A stretch of DNA of 64,000 nt, taken from Legionella quinlivanii (lineage in GTDB: Bacteria; Pseudomonadota; Gammaproteobacteria; Legionellales; Legionellaceae). Below are positions 35,000-44,930 of the stretch, piece after piece. Position 1 is the stretch's first letter, and each line of letters begins with the position of its first letter. The notes under the pieces are model-generated. The model was not told the origin of the DNA. It ran no database searches and was given only the letters and a program-made list of their open reading frames with translations. The stretch covers positions 2,989,501-3,053,500 of the forward strand of contig NZ_UGOX01000001.1 of NCBI RefSeq assembly GCF_900461555.1. Reading direction: 5' to 3'. The translations under genes and the position numbers were made by a program.

Positions 35000-37291
35000 A
35001 TGCCTAAAATTTTCACAGCTACCGGAGATGGTGCTTGTCTTTTCAATGCCTTAGCGATTGGTCTGGCTATACAGATACTAAGCGGCCGCCTTGACCATTA
35101 TGCAAATGAAGAAAACTATCAGGCATTACTTGATGAGTTTGCCAGACAACATCCTCAGTTTTTACCCAAATCCTGGGATACACTAAAGTTATGGCTTAAT
35201 TATTATAACAGTCCTCGCGATATTGAGCTGCTTCTCGCCCCGGTACTATTCAAATTCAATAAACAGTTTTTACCTGATCCACAGGACGTATTACTGAATG
35301 AGTTGACCAGTTTAATGTGGCACAAAAAAGCGGATATCCTAGCCAAGCGCCAATGGTTTGAAATCACCATGCGAGCCCCGCAAACGGTCAGCTTTCCCGC
35401 ACTGGATATGCTAAGAAAAGAGACCAAAACCCAAATTCTGGAAAACTTGCGAGCACTCTTGACAGGGTTCAAAGGAAGAGAATTAAAAGATTACAAAGCA
35501 AAAATACAAGCTGACAAAGAACTGCTTGAACTGGTGACAGAGGAATATAGCCGTACCGATGAATTTCAACGCGGCTACAGCTGTGGGGATATTAAAGGAC
35601 TAAGCCAGGCCCTGCATCTGCAAATTCATGAAAACAAGATACCTAATCTCAGAAATACAAAACCAGGTATTTATTTAATACATAAAGACGCACATTGGGA
35701 TGTCTCCTGCACAGAGGATGATGGTGATCTGATATACTTGGATGACGCCAAGCTTAAGTTCAGTTCATTGGAAGCTTACAACAATACCCAGGAGGTATCA
35801 GCGCCTCCTGCCGATGCCAGCGAGCAGCTCCCACAAATTATTATTCGCAATAAATCAGTCAATAATCCTGGCCTGGGAAATTGCGCATTTTATGCATTGG
35901 CCACCGGACTTATCCATATAATTCAGGAGGAAAGCTCAGGTAACAACAGGGAATTATTTGACCACTGGCTAGCATTGCAGGAACAATTCCAGCTGCAAGT
36001 CAGCATCGATACACTTTATCCCAGGATTTGCGATTTTCATATTGAAGAGTCGAAACGGACCAGAGAAGACAGAGAATTACTTGATAACCTGCAAAAAGCA
36101 CTCCGGGAATTACTTTTCAAGAGCCAACTGGAAGAACTGAAACAGGTCTGCTCCAATCCGGGTGATGACTACACCCTGCTTCGCTCAAATTCCCAATTCA
36201 GCGATTTTGCCGCTGTTTATCATGAGGATGTCAATCGAATCCGAAATTATAATGAATTTGCCAACTCAGCAATCATATTAAGAGAAATCAGAGCATTAAA
36301 AGCGAAGCACGATCGATTACTCCGCGAATTAAAAGAGGGTGACGACACAGCAGAAGAACTTCCATTTGAACAAATTAACCTCGATTTGCAGTCTCTATTC
36401 CTGCGTTTACTCTATGGAGACGACGTATCACTCCCCATGAAGGATATCCCTTTTTCTGAGGATTCACCCATTATCCTGGGCATGAAAAAAATTACACAGA
36501 ACTATACTTGGGGATCTCATAGCCATTTGGATAGTTTAGCGCGTACCCTTGGTGTTAATTTGCATTATTTAGTCAATGGCCAGGCAACGCAGCCTTTTAA
36601 AGATATTCCCAATCAGCACTGCATTACGATTGATAATCAAAATAATCTGCATTGGGTTACCCGTATCCCAATTGCCTGCGATCGATTAAAAAAACAACCG
36701 TCTCCCACACCCGATGGGCTGAATAATCCTGATACGGATTCCAGCTTTGATGGGCCATTTTTTGATCTCAGCTATCCTGAGAAATCACCAGTGAGCGAAT
36801 CAAGCCACCCATTACCCGACTTAACAGACCTTCCTGAGCTTACTGATCACGATAGCCTTCTCCGTGAGCTGATGATAAAAGCCGAGCGAAGTGTTGCTGA
36901 ATATCAGTTTCACTACAAGCGGCAATGGTTTTCCTTATTTCACCGACATGGCGGCACCGGCCAACGCAATGCATTCAATTTTGTACAAACATTAAAGACC
37001 AAGGAAAGTTATGAGGATGCTCTGGCGTTTATTATCGATCACCTCGAGAAAAAGACAATAGAGAATGGCAATACTCATCCTCACTCATTCAGGACCATCC
37101 TGTTGAAGAATATGCTGGATGACCAATCACTCATCCCGCTAAAGCTGATCTCCAGTGGCTTTACCTACTTTCTGAAGCAGTACAAAGAACGAGTAGTCAG
37201 TGAAGAAAAGCCCGTCAATGAGACAGGCGGCAGTCAGGATGCTCCTGAAAAGGATTATGATCTGACAGAGTGGACACTGGAAGGACCATAA
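35000..37291 (+). CDS. Tandem OTU-domain deubiquitinase, LotA-like Dot/Icm effector
   Basis: 763 residues with two ovarian-tumour cysteine-protease domains. OTU1: GDGACLFNALAIG with Cys 13 (as LotA Cys13), and KDAHWDVSC with His about 232. OTU2: NPGLGNCAFYALATG with Cys about 295, TWGSHSHLDSLARTLGVN (503-520) and NNLHWV with His about 551. LotA of L. pneumophila has the same double arrangement (Cys13/Cys303), so this is very likely an orthologue or close relative, cleaving ubiquitin chains in the host cell. There is no signal peptide. A C-terminal region from about 600 has no named domain. Both active sites keep Cys and His. Secretion by Dot/Icm is inferred from the family. The ATG has no clear ribosome site. 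Confidence 0.85.
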   Translation: MPKIFTATGDGACLFNALAIGLAIQILSGRLDHYANEENYQALLDEFARQHPQFLPKSWDTLKLWLNYYNSPRDIELLLAPVLFKFNKQFLPDPQDVLLNELTSLMWHKKADILAKRQWFEITMRAPQTVSFPALDMLRKETKTQILENLRALLTGFKGRELKDYKAKIQADKELLELVTEEYSRTDEFQRGYSCGDIKGLSQALHLQIHENKIPNLRNTKPGIYLIHKDAHWDVSCTEDDGDLIYLDDAKLKFSSLEAYNNTQEVSAPPADASEQLPQIIIRNKSVNNPGLGNCAFYALATGLIHIIQEESSGNNRELFDHWLALQEQFQLQVSIDTLYPRICDFHIEESKRTREDRELLDNLQKALRELLFKSQLEELKQVCSNPGDDYTLLRSNSQFSDFAAVYHEDVNRIRNYNEFANSAIILREIRALKAKHDRLLRELKEGDDTAEELPFEQINLDLQSLFLRLLYGDDVSLPMKDIPFSEDSPIILGMKKITQNYTWGSHSHLDSLARTLGVNLHYLVNGQATQPFKDIPNQHCITIDNQNNLHWVTRIPIACDRLKKQPSPTPDGLNNPDTDSSFDGPFFDLSYPEKSPVSESSHPLPDLTDLPELTDHDSLLRELMIKAERSVAEYQFHYKRQWFSLFHRHGGTGQRNAFNFVQTLKTKESYEDALAFIIDHLEKKTIENGNTHPHSFRTILLKNMLDDQSLIPLKLISSGFTYFLKQYKERVVSEEKPVNETGGSQDAPEKDYDLTEWTLEGP

Positions 37292-37530
37292 AATCTCTTA
37301 CATCGAGATTCAGCATTTTATTTACATGAAGATGTCAAAGCTTCACTGCAACCAGGTCAGCCAGGCTCCCCATGATGTTCTATTATCCAGGGTTGTTGAG
37401 CCAGAGCATTCCTCTCCATCAACTCTGGCGCAATAGACCTCGCTTTGCATCGGGTTCCATACCTGCTTGTTATACAAGTCAGTATATTTTAATATGAATT
37501 ATCATTTTACGCATTTATTCAGGAACCTCT

Positions 37531-40314
37531 ATGCGTCAGTGCACAGGGAAAGTATTTATTGCTGCTTTTTTCTTACAACTACCCCCCTCACTTGTCTTTG
37601 CAGCCTGCACACCCGGCCCTGTGGTAGTTTGCAGTGGTGCGACAGTAACCAAAGTTGGGAATGGACCGGCGAGTGATGATTGGCAGGTTACGGTCGATGC
37701 GAATGCCTCAATAACGACAGGTAATGAGCCCGCTATTTCATTGGGGGACCGGGCAATCATTATTATTGGTGAAAACGCGGTAATATCCAATTTTGGCATT
37801 AATAACGGTGGCGGCTATGGCGCCGGGGCAAATACCATAGAGTTTAATAATCAATCCAGTTTGACCATTGGAGTGGGGGCTCGGGTTGAGGCCAATGGGC
37901 CGCAGGCATTTTCCGAAGCAGTAAATTTTATTGGGGATGGCAATGTTTTAACAAATTACGGCACTATTCAGGGAGGAAATAGTACGGCAATTTACTTTCA
38001 AAATGTGAATACCGGACTGGGCCAAAACATTATTAATAACTTTGGAACAATTACCGCTGGAACAACCAATGAAGTAATCGGCCAGTTTGGCACCGAGGGC
38101 ATTATTTTTACACAGCAAACAGGAGCCCTGCTAAACGGCAATTTAACCTTCGGTGATGGCGATGATACTCTTAACATATATACTGGCTCGGTCATCACTG
38201 GCACAGTGGATGGCGGCGGCGGAGCCAATACACTAACACTTAATGGTTTAGGAACCGATACTCTATCAGGCGAGTTTACCAATTTTGGAACTTTAATTAA
38301 GCAGGATATCGGCACCTGGACGCTTTCCGGTTCTTTAGGCAATTATGATAATGCTCATGTGGCCAATCTGTTAACAGCGTCTGTTATTGCTGGAAAACTA
38401 ATCTTAACAGGTAATAATGCGAATTATCTTGGCACGATGACGGTGGGTCCGCTTGGCATTTTATCAGGGAGTGCCAGCAGCCTGATGCCGTTTATTACTG
38501 ACAATGGATTAGTCGAGTTTAATCAGTTGATAAACGAAATTTATTCCGGAATCATTACTGGCAGCGGCGGTGTGCAAAAAATTGGACCAGGCACCCTCAC
38601 ACTTAACAACATTCATTCTTATCAGGGTAGCACCTTCATTACCCAAGGCGCATTAGTTGTGGGTGATGCAAGTAATCCGACCGCGGCCCTGACCGGAGCA
38701 GGTCCTGTTCAGGTTAATCCCAATACCATACTGACTGGATATGGTTTGATAAATGGCGTTGTTACTAACCAGGGGATCCTGGGTGCGGGCAATTCCTTAG
38801 GCAATCTGGCGGGTAATGCCGTCGGCACCCTGACTTTAGGATCTGATTTAATCAATGCCGGCCTGATTAATCTTGCTGGACAGTTCGCTATAGGTAACGT
38901 TTTACAGGTGAATGGTAATTATAGTACCGGCATGCTTCCAGGCGCTTTGACCCTTGCTACGTTTTTAAATGCCGGAGGACCTTTAGCTAACCAGGTAACA
39001 GACAGACTTTTGATTACAGGGAGTGCTGCAGACAGTACCAGGGTTACAGTTATTCCATACCTGGCAGCACCTTTCACGAGTCCTTTACCTTCGGCATCCA
39101 CGGGTATTTCATTAATTCAGGTGGCGGGTAGTTCGGCCCAAACCACTTTTCAACTGCTTAATAATGAATTGATTATTCCAAGCTCGCCCTATCGATTTCA
39201 GCTGAATGCTTATGGACCTGGCTCAATTTATGGTCCTGCTGATCCGGAGCAAAATCTGGTGGGTAATCCTGGCAGTTATTGGGATTACCGCTTACAAAGT
39301 GTCTACATGACGCCATCAGGTCCCGTACTCCCGAATCAGCCTGTAGTGGATTCCCGTTTTGCTGTTGCCCCCCAGGTTCCAGCTTATATCTCAGCCCCAC
39401 AAGCACTGTTTGCTACAGAGTTTGAGGATATCAGTGAACTTCATCGACGATTAGGGGAAATTCGGAATACGATTGATGAAAACCCAAAGACTCATCCAGA
39501 GGTTTTTGTGCGAGGATTTGGTGACCATTTGGATTATTCCACCAGTCGTAGTTTTGCTCAATATGGATACAACTTTTCCAGTCGTTATTCAGCGGTTCAA
39601 TTTGGTACAAATCTGGTTAAAGTGAAAGATAGTAGAGGAACATTGCGTATTGGTGTAGCAGGCATACTGGGGGATTTGAATTACAAACCTGTAGCTATCG
39701 ATGGGTCAACTAACAATTCAACTCATACCGAAACCCTGTCAGGTCTACTCACCTGGCAGGCACAGTCAGGCTGGTACTGGGATTTTATTTTTGGCGGCGG
39801 GCGCTTTAATGAGCATATTGATTCTCTTTCTCAGACCTGGCTGGCCAGGTTAAAAGGGAATAACGTCGATGTTTCATTAGAGACAGGTTATCCCATATGG
39901 CTTAATTGGCATCAACTTGTTCTTGAACCGGAACTGCAAATAGTTTATCAGCAGCTACAATTTCATTCGCAATCAGATATAAACCAGATTGGTATCCATT
40001 GGCAGCACCCCAGGCAAGGTATTTTTCGGGGTGGTTTGCGTTTATTACGGACTGAAGATACCACAAACCATTTTATTACCACCTATCTTGAAGGTAATTT
40101 ATTGCAGGGGTTAGGGGGCGGGCGTATTATCCGAATAAGCAATATTGGTTTTGATACTGGAAAATTTGGCACCATGTTACAGCTCCGGGGCGGCCTAAGT
40201 GGTCACTTAACTCCCCGCCTCAGTATTTATGGGGATATAGCTAACCAGCAGGATATGGCAAGCTACGGTTTTCATGGTTGGAGTTATAATGGAGGATTAA
40301 GATATATGTTATAA
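37531..40314 (+). CDS. Autotransporter (type V secretion) with PATR-type passenger
   Basis: 927 residues: signal peptide (FIAAFFLQLPPSLVFA), a passenger of Gly/Asn/Thr-rich beta-helix repeats (about 30-560; includes SGGVQKIGPGTLTLNNIHSY and ITQGALVVG, the passenger-associated transport repeat), a linker, and a C-terminal beta-barrel (about 660-927; FVRGFGDHL..., WQAQSGWYWDFIFGGGRF). The last residues are YML rather than the usual terminal Phe or Trp, which could affect assembly by the BAM machine. It is likely surface-exposed. The spacer before it (37292-37530) shows no gene. Confidence 0.88.
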   Translation: MRQCTGKVFIAAFFLQLPPSLVFAACTPGPVVVCSGATVTKVGNGPASDDWQVTVDANASITTGNEPAISLGDRAIIIIGENAVISNFGINNGGGYGAGANTIEFNNQSSLTIGVGARVEANGPQAFSEAVNFIGDGNVLTNYGTIQGGNSTAIYFQNVNTGLGQNIINNFGTITAGTTNEVIGQFGTEGIIFTQQTGALLNGNLTFGDGDDTLNIYTGSVITGTVDGGGGANTLTLNGLGTDTLSGEFTNFGTLIKQDIGTWTLSGSLGNYDNAHVANLLTASVIAGKLILTGNNANYLGTMTVGPLGILSGSASSLMPFITDNGLVEFNQLINEIYSGIITGSGGVQKIGPGTLTLNNIHSYQGSTFITQGALVVGDASNPTAALTGAGPVQVNPNTILTGYGLINGVVTNQGILGAGNSLGNLAGNAVGTLTLGSDLINAGLINLAGQFAIGNVLQVNGNYSTGMLPGALTLATFLNAGGPLANQVTDRLLITGSAADSTRVTVIPYLAAPFTSPLPSASTGISLIQVAGSSAQTTFQLLNNELIIPSSPYRFQLNAYGPGSIYGPADPEQNLVGNPGSYWDYRLQSVYMTPSGPVLPNQPVVDSRFAVAPQVPAYISAPQALFATEFEDISELHRRLGEIRNTIDENPKTHPEVFVRGFGDHLDYSTSRSFAQYGYNFSSRYSAVQFGTNLVKVKDSRGTLRIGVAGILGDLNYKPVAIDGSTNNSTHTETLSGLLTWQAQSGWYWDFIFGGGRFNEHIDSLSQTWLARLKGNNVDVSLETGYPIWLNWHQLVLEPELQIVYQQLQFHSQSDINQIGIHWQHPRQGIFRGGLRLLRTEDTTNHFITTYLEGNLLQGLGGGRIIRISNIGFDTGKFGTMLQLRGGLSGHLTPRLSIYGDIANQQDMASYGFHGWSYNGGLRYML

Positions 40315-40436
40315 GCCCTGCTCACCCAAACAGTTCTGCTGCAGCCTTAATAGATCCAATCAGAATTTAACATCAAACTAAAAAACTTACTATAGTAAAT
40401 TGGAGATGTTCTGGATTTCATCTGAAAGGATCTATT

Positions 40437-41282
40437 ATGGACAACAATATAAACAGCAACCCACTCAATTACATTCATGGATATAATCAAAAAGAAACCC
40501 AGCGTTTATACCAGCAAGCCAAACTGATTTACCATTTTGCACATCAGGATCTGCCATTTCAGAAAAAAGAGCGATTGCTGGAAATAGGCTCAGGCGTTGG
40601 CGCTCAAACGGCACTTCTCCTGAAGGATTTTCCCAATCTCCATGTAACAGGAATTGATCGTGAGCCGGGGCAAGTTGAGCAGGCGAGACACTATTTGTCC
40701 ACCCTCCCCTGGACCAAATGGCCTGATGGTACTCCACGATATGAATTTCTGGTAATGGACGCTACCAACCTTAAACTGGAAAAGAACAAGTATGATTGCG
40801 CGTATTTCTGCTATGTCCTGGAGCATATGCAGCAACCGGATCTGGTCTTATCCTGTGTACGGGAAGTACTTCAACCGGGCTCACCCATTTCCTGCTATGA
40901 AGAGCTCAACGAAACAGCGTACATTTACCCTCCATTGCCTAACGTCAGCACTTATTGGAAAGCCATGAATGAATTACAGCATGAAATGGGCTGTGATGGC
41001 GATATTGGCGTGCGCCTCGGTAACCTGTTATTGGATGCAGGATTTCAGAATATTCAAACCCAGGTTCATACCTTCCATCATGACAATCGAAATTTCAGTA
41101 AAAAAACGGAGTTTTTTTATTATTTTCGTGATATTTTGCTGACCTGTTCTCAAACCTTGCTTGAGACAAGACGAATTTCCTGGGAAACACATGATTTAAT
41201 GCTGGAGGAAATTAACGAAGCGGCACAAAATCCCGAAAGCGCGATTGTGTTTTTTAATATGCAGGCGCTTGGATCAGCTTAA
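40437..41282 (+). CDS. Class I SAM-dependent methyltransferase
   Basis: 281 residues: LLEIGSGVGAQTALLL is the SAM-binding motif I, GIDREPGQVEQA the acidic loop, AYFCYVLEHM and the later VREVLQPGSPISC motif III-like strands. The closest general pattern is the UbiE/Coq5 and small-molecule methyltransferase type. The substrate is unknown. A ribosome site (aaagg) precedes the ATG. Convergent with lpxC, separated by an inverted repeat. Confidence 0.8.
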   Translation: MDNNINSNPLNYIHGYNQKETQRLYQQAKLIYHFAHQDLPFQKKERLLEIGSGVGAQTALLLKDFPNLHVTGIDREPGQVEQARHYLSTLPWTKWPDGTPRYEFLVMDATNLKLEKNKYDCAYFCYVLEHMQQPDLVLSCVREVLQPGSPISCYEELNETAYIYPPLPNVSTYWKAMNELQHEMGCDGDIGVRLGNLLLDAGFQNIQTQVHTFHHDNRNFSKKTEFFYYFRDILLTCSQTLLETRRISWETHDLMLEEINEAAQNPESAIVFFNMQALGSA

Positions 41283-41310
41283 TCAGTTAGAGAATGACTG
41301 GATTCAACAG

Positions 41311-41382
41311 GCGTAGGTCGGGCGCTTCGCCCGACATTCGATTTTCACAGAGGAAATGTCGGGCGAAAGCGCCCGACCTACG
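41311..41382. repeat. Paired palindromic repeat between convergent genes
   Basis: gcgtaggtcgggcgcttcgc at 41311 and its inverse around 41356-41382 (ending gcccgacctacg) form a 25-bp-arm hairpin, and each arm also contains its own small palindrome. The same core occurs singly at 4060-4083. Positioned between the methyltransferase and lpxC, it could end transcription from both. Confidence 0.75.
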
Positions 41383-41399
41383 TTTGCTTGTTAGCGGAA

Positions 41400-42311
41400 T
41401 CAGGCTTCTACAGGCATAAAACCTGGCATGGCAGGCATGTAATTTTCGGCGTCAAAATAAGTATATTCCCAGGCATCCTGACGAAGCATCAGCTCTCTAA
41501 GCAGACGATTATTGAGTTCATGCCCAGATTTGTAACCTTCGAATGCACCGATTAATCCACAGCCCAGAAGGTACAAATCACCGATGGCATCGAGCACTTT
41601 ATGGGTGACAAACTCACTGTCGAAACGAAGACCATCTTCATTCAGAACACGGTATTCATCAACAACAATCGCATTATCCAGGCTTCCACCTTTGGCTAAA
41701 TCATTTTCACGTAATTTTTCATAATCAGAAAGAAAACCGAAAGTTCTGGCCCGGCAAACTTCTTTCACATAGGAAGTGTTTGAGAAATCAAAAGTCGCTG
41801 TTTGCGGCTTGTCATTAAAAACGGGATGGTCAAAATCAATGGTAAATGACACTTTATAGCCGTTGTAAGGAAGAAATTGCACATACTTGCCATTATCTTC
41901 TACACGAATTGGCTTGAGAATGCGAATAAAGCGTTTAGCGGCGCTTTGCTCACGAATTCCGGCCGATTGAATCAGAAAAACAAAAGGCGCGGCGCTGCCA
42001 TCCATAATCGGCAGTTCGGGCGCATTAATATCGACATAGGCATTGTCTATGCCTAAACCAGCCAGCGCAGAAAGCAGATGCTCTACTGTAGCAACTTTTA
42101 CCCCTTGATGCAGTAATGACGTGCATAACATGGTATCGCCAACATAATCATAAACTGCAGGGATTTCGACTACGGGATTTAAATCGATACGTCTAAATAC
42201 GATGCCAGTATTGATTGGAGCGGGACGCAAGGTTAAAAGTACTTTATCACCAGAATGCAAACCAACACCTGTCGCTTGAATCACCTTTTTAGGAGTTCTT
42301 TGTTTAATCAT
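41400..42311 (-). CDS. lpxC: UDP-3-O-acyl-N-acetylglucosamine deacetylase
   Basis: 303 residues. A zinc enzyme, committed step of lipid A synthesis. TGVGLHSG near the N-terminus, [16 protein letters not shown] (zinc His), [14 protein letters not shown] (zinc His and Asp) and the C-terminal GHELNNRLL all match. Length is standard. It lies at the end of the division cluster as in E. coli, but an extra gene separates it from ftsZ, so it probably has its own promoter in 42312-42460. Confidence 0.97.
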   Translation of the reverse strand: MIKQRTPKKVIQATGVGLHSGDKVLLTLRPAPINTGIVFRRIDLNPVVEIPAVYDYVGDTMLCTSLLHQGVKVATVEHLLSALAGLGIDNAYVDINAPELPIMDGSAAPFVFLIQSAGIREQSAAKRFIRILKPIRVEDNGKYVQFLPYNGYKVSFTIDFDHPVFNDKPQTATFDFSNTSYVKEVCRARTFGFLSDYEKLRENDLAKGGSLDNAIVVDEYRVLNEDGLRFDSEFVTHKVLDAIGDLYLLGCGLIGAFEGYKSGHELNNRLLRELMLRQDAWEYTYFDAENYMPAMPGFMPVEA

Positions 42312-42460
42312 TCAGCGATCACCTTATTCAGATATCCCATTTTTTCACACAATAATTCCCCCAATCATATCAACTATCGGTTGATTAGTCTAATTTTTTA
42401 TTTATTTTATCGATACTTGCTTACAATATAGCCATCCTCAACACGAATTCGCTGGATAAG

Positions 42461-43504
42461 TCAATTTACCAGCCTTGGCAAATTGTACTGCTCATCGGCA
42501 TCTGTGTATTGGCCAGCATCCGTTAGATTTTTTATGGCCCGATATAAGACAGTTTCTGCAGATCGAGGAGGATGGCATATATCATATGCCCCTGCAGCAC
42601 TCATCAGCAGAAAATAAGGAATTAGAATGAGCCATTCATTTTGCGTACCAATCAAAGTTTTCATAAGAAGACTTCGGGTGAATTGGCAATTCTGCTCGAA
42701 ATTATAGAAGATATTATGAAAAAACATAAACAATTTAAGCCATATCAATCCACTAGTGCCGATATATGTGAATTGCTCTTCAAGAAAACGATTTCTTTCC
42801 TTAAAAGCAGAGGCTAGCTTTGTAAAATCCGTCGCTTGATTTTCGATGGTGTCATGCATTAGCAAATCGATGATTTTAACCAAAGTATCAATATGATGCT
42901 CAGCATGCCAAGGCCTTTTTTCAATACGCTTACTTATTTCCGAAAGTAATGCATGGACCTCATTGCGCTTGTCTGAACTCGCGGTTTTCGCCCAGAACAG
43001 CAATCGGTTGGAGGCCAGCTGAAATCTGAATGGAATACTTTTGAGCGGCTCGGAATCTGTTGGTTGCAACAACTCAGTTTTATACTTTTTGGTCTGGTAA
43101 AAAAGGCCCAGAGGGGTCAACACCGGTCCCGGCAAGGGGATAGAGCTGGAGAAACACATCGATTGCATACTGCTGAGAGGCACATCAATCCCTGCAAGTT
43201 GCAGCGCAAAATGCGCGCCATGTGCGCAATTATGATTTAAGAATTGGTAATAAACAGATTGGCCATATTCCGATTCCGCAAACCGGCTGCAGAAGCTCTC
43301 AAAGGAGACCTTACTAACAAAGGAAACATAGCAATCATTATCGAAATTATCTGGAAAAGAAGTCATTCCTACGATATTGGCTCTTGTTGAGTTATGCCAT
43401 AGCTTGACCGCTTTAAAATTTAACCAGGGCTTTTCCTCGGGTTCGCATAACACATAAATTTGCGCGCAGGATCCATTATTTATTACGTTTAACTTAATTT
43501 GCAT
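42461..43504 (-). CDS. Unknown protein with possible permuted papain-like thiol hydrolase motif
   Basis: 347 residues from MQIKLNVINN. An upstream in-frame ATG exists at 43552 but lies inside the ftsZ terminator hairpin, so the inner start is favoured. LWHNSTRANIVG (His about 37) followed by YYQFLNHNCAHGAHFALQLAGI (Cys about 93) has the His-then-Cys order and the NC-x-x-x-x-x-x-A-L-x-x-AGI pattern of permuted NlpC/P60 folds (LRAT, PPPDE, DUF4105 relatives). The remainder is helical and Phe-rich, with a membrane segment near the end (LILIPYFLLMSAAGAYDI). No partner is recognisable. Possible effector or wall enzyme; both are guesses. Confidence 0.5.
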   Translation of the reverse strand: MQIKLNVINNGSCAQIYVLCEPEEKPWLNFKAVKLWHNSTRANIVGMTSFPDNFDNDCYVSFVSKVSFESFCSRFAESEYGQSVYYQFLNHNCAHGAHFALQLAGIDVPLSSMQSMCFSSSIPLPGPVLTPLGLFYQTKKYKTELLQPTDSEPLKSIPFRFQLASNRLLFWAKTASSDKRNEVHALLSEISKRIEKRPWHAEHHIDTLVKIIDLLMHDTIENQATDFTKLASAFKERNRFLEEQFTYIGTSGLIWLKLFMFFHNIFYNFEQNCQFTRSLLMKTLIGTQNEWLILIPYFLLMSAAGAYDICHPPRSAETVLYRAIKNLTDAGQYTDADEQYNLPRLVN

Positions 43505-43522
43505 CTGACAAACTTGACAACG

Positions 43523-43554
43523 AAGTGCAGATTGGGCAACCCCAATCTGCACTT
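43523..43554 (-). terminator. Strong hairpin after ftsZ
   Basis: A perfect 14-bp stem, aagtgcagattggg and its inverse, around a four-base loop, beginning about five bases past the ftsZ stop on the minus strand. No long T-run follows, so it may work with Rho or as an mRNA 3' stabiliser. It isolates the downstream unknown gene from the division genes. Confidence 0.65.
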
Positions 43555-43558
43555 ATAC

Positions 43559-44764
43559 TTAAGACTCTACCTGCTCTTCCTGGCGGCGTAAGAAAGCCGG
43601 AATATCGAGATAATCGACATCGGGAATGGCGGGTTCGTTTGATTTGGCAGCTGAAGACTGCATCGCAGGAGTCGCTTGCTTTCGCATTACAGCGGGTCTC
43701 TCATATTGCTGGTAATCAAATGTGCCATCGCTGCGCATTGATTCGGAGGCACGTGTTTTGGCAATCCCCGCGTATTGCGGTTGCTGTTGTTGCTGCCTGC
43801 CGCGATTGGGATCACCTAAACCGGTTACGATGACTGTAACTCGCATCTCATCGGTCATATCCGGATCAATGACTGTACCGACAACCACTGTGGCATCATC
43901 AGAAATGAACTCTTTCACTACATCGCCCACTTCTTCGAATTCGCCGATCGACATATCAAGACCGGCAGTAATATTCACGAGAATACCGCGTGCTCCTGAG
44001 AAATTCACGTCTTCCAGCAGAGGCGAGGCAATGGCTGCTTCTGCCGCTTGTCTGGCTCGTTGCTCGCCGGTGGCGCTGCCGGTGCCCATCATCGCCATGC
44101 CCATCTCAGACATTACTGTACGAACGTCAGCAAAATCCACGTTAATCAATCCCGGACGAGTGATTAAATCAGAAATCCCTTTTACTGCACCCAGCAATAC
44201 ATTATTTGCCGCTTTAAAGGCATTCAGCAGGCTGATATTTTTACCCAGAACGCTTAAGAGCTTGTTATTAGGAATTGTAATTAATGAATCCACATGCTCA
44301 GCAAGACGTCTGATCCCTTCATCAGCAGCCAGAGCTCGTTGCTTGCCTTCAAAAGAGAAGGGTTTGGTGACAACCGCCACAGTAAGGATATTTAATTCCT
44401 TGGCCACTTCAGCAAACACTGGAGCTGCACCAGTACCGGTACCGCCGCCCATGCCCGCTGTAATGAATACCATGTCCGCGCCTTCAAGCACTTCGCGAAT
44501 GCGGTCACGATCTTCTTCCGCCGCCTCGCGGCCAATTTGCGGATTGGCACCTGCACCAAGCCCTTTGGTGAGATTATCACCTAATTGAATATGAACTTTC
44601 GCGTTGGAGTTTTTTAATGCCTGTGCATCAGTATTGGCACAGATAAATTCAACTCCATCAATATTTTCAGCGACCATATGCTCAAGCGCATTACCGCCTC
44701 CGCCGCCAACTCCAACCACTTTGATAACGGCACTGTTGTCCTGGCTTTGCGTTAATTCAAACAT
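43559..44764 (-). CDS. ftsZ: Cell division GTPase FtsZ
   Basis: 401 residues. Tubulin-like protein forming the Z ring at mid-cell. [11 protein letters not shown], the [13 protein letters not shown]-binding signature, and the conserved C-terminal peptide [12 protein letters not shown] that binds FtsA and ZipA are intact. The spacer to ftsA is 166 bases, longer than elsewhere in the cluster, so an extra promoter for ftsZ probably lies there, as in other bacteria. Confidence 0.99.
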   Translation of the reverse strand: MFELTQSQDNSAVIKVVGVGGGGGNALEHMVAENIDGVEFICANTDAQALKNSNAKVHIQLGDNLTKGLGAGANPQIGREAAEEDRDRIREVLEGADMVFITAGMGGGTGTGAAPVFAEVAKELNILTVAVVTKPFSFEGKQRALAADEGIRRLAEHVDSLITIPNNKLLSVLGKNISLLNAFKAANNVLLGAVKGISDLITRPGLINVDFADVRTVMSEMGMAMMGTGSATGEQRARQAAEAAIASPLLEDVNFSGARGILVNITAGLDMSIGEFEEVGDVVKEFISDDATVVVGTVIDPDMTDEMRVTVIVTGLGDPNRGRQQQQQPQYAGIAKTRASESMRSDGTFDYQQYERPAVMRKQATPAMQSSAAKSNEPAIPDVDYLDIPAFLRRQEEQVES

Positions 44765-44930
44765 TCCTGCCTCTCCCCTCTTTTTAACTGCCGATTAATA
44801 CTTAGAGATTATGTATATCATGCTGTCCACTTAATAAATCAGAACACGTCCACACACAATTCAACTCATTTTTATACAGGGCCTAACTATTCGTTCAGTG
44901 ATTAGGCTCCTGTATACCTAAAACTCCAGT

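Noticed and set aside
43505-43552. A longer start for the gene between ftsZ and lpxC
   Set aside because: The first ATG lies within the terminator hairpin stem of ftsZ, so it is unlikely to be used.
43722-44588. A 288-residue open frame on the plus strand opposite ftsZ
   Set aside because: It is fully antisense to ftsZ, Ser/Pro/Thr-rich and lacks any domain. The opposite strand encodes a perfect FtsZ, so this is a codon-bias shadow.
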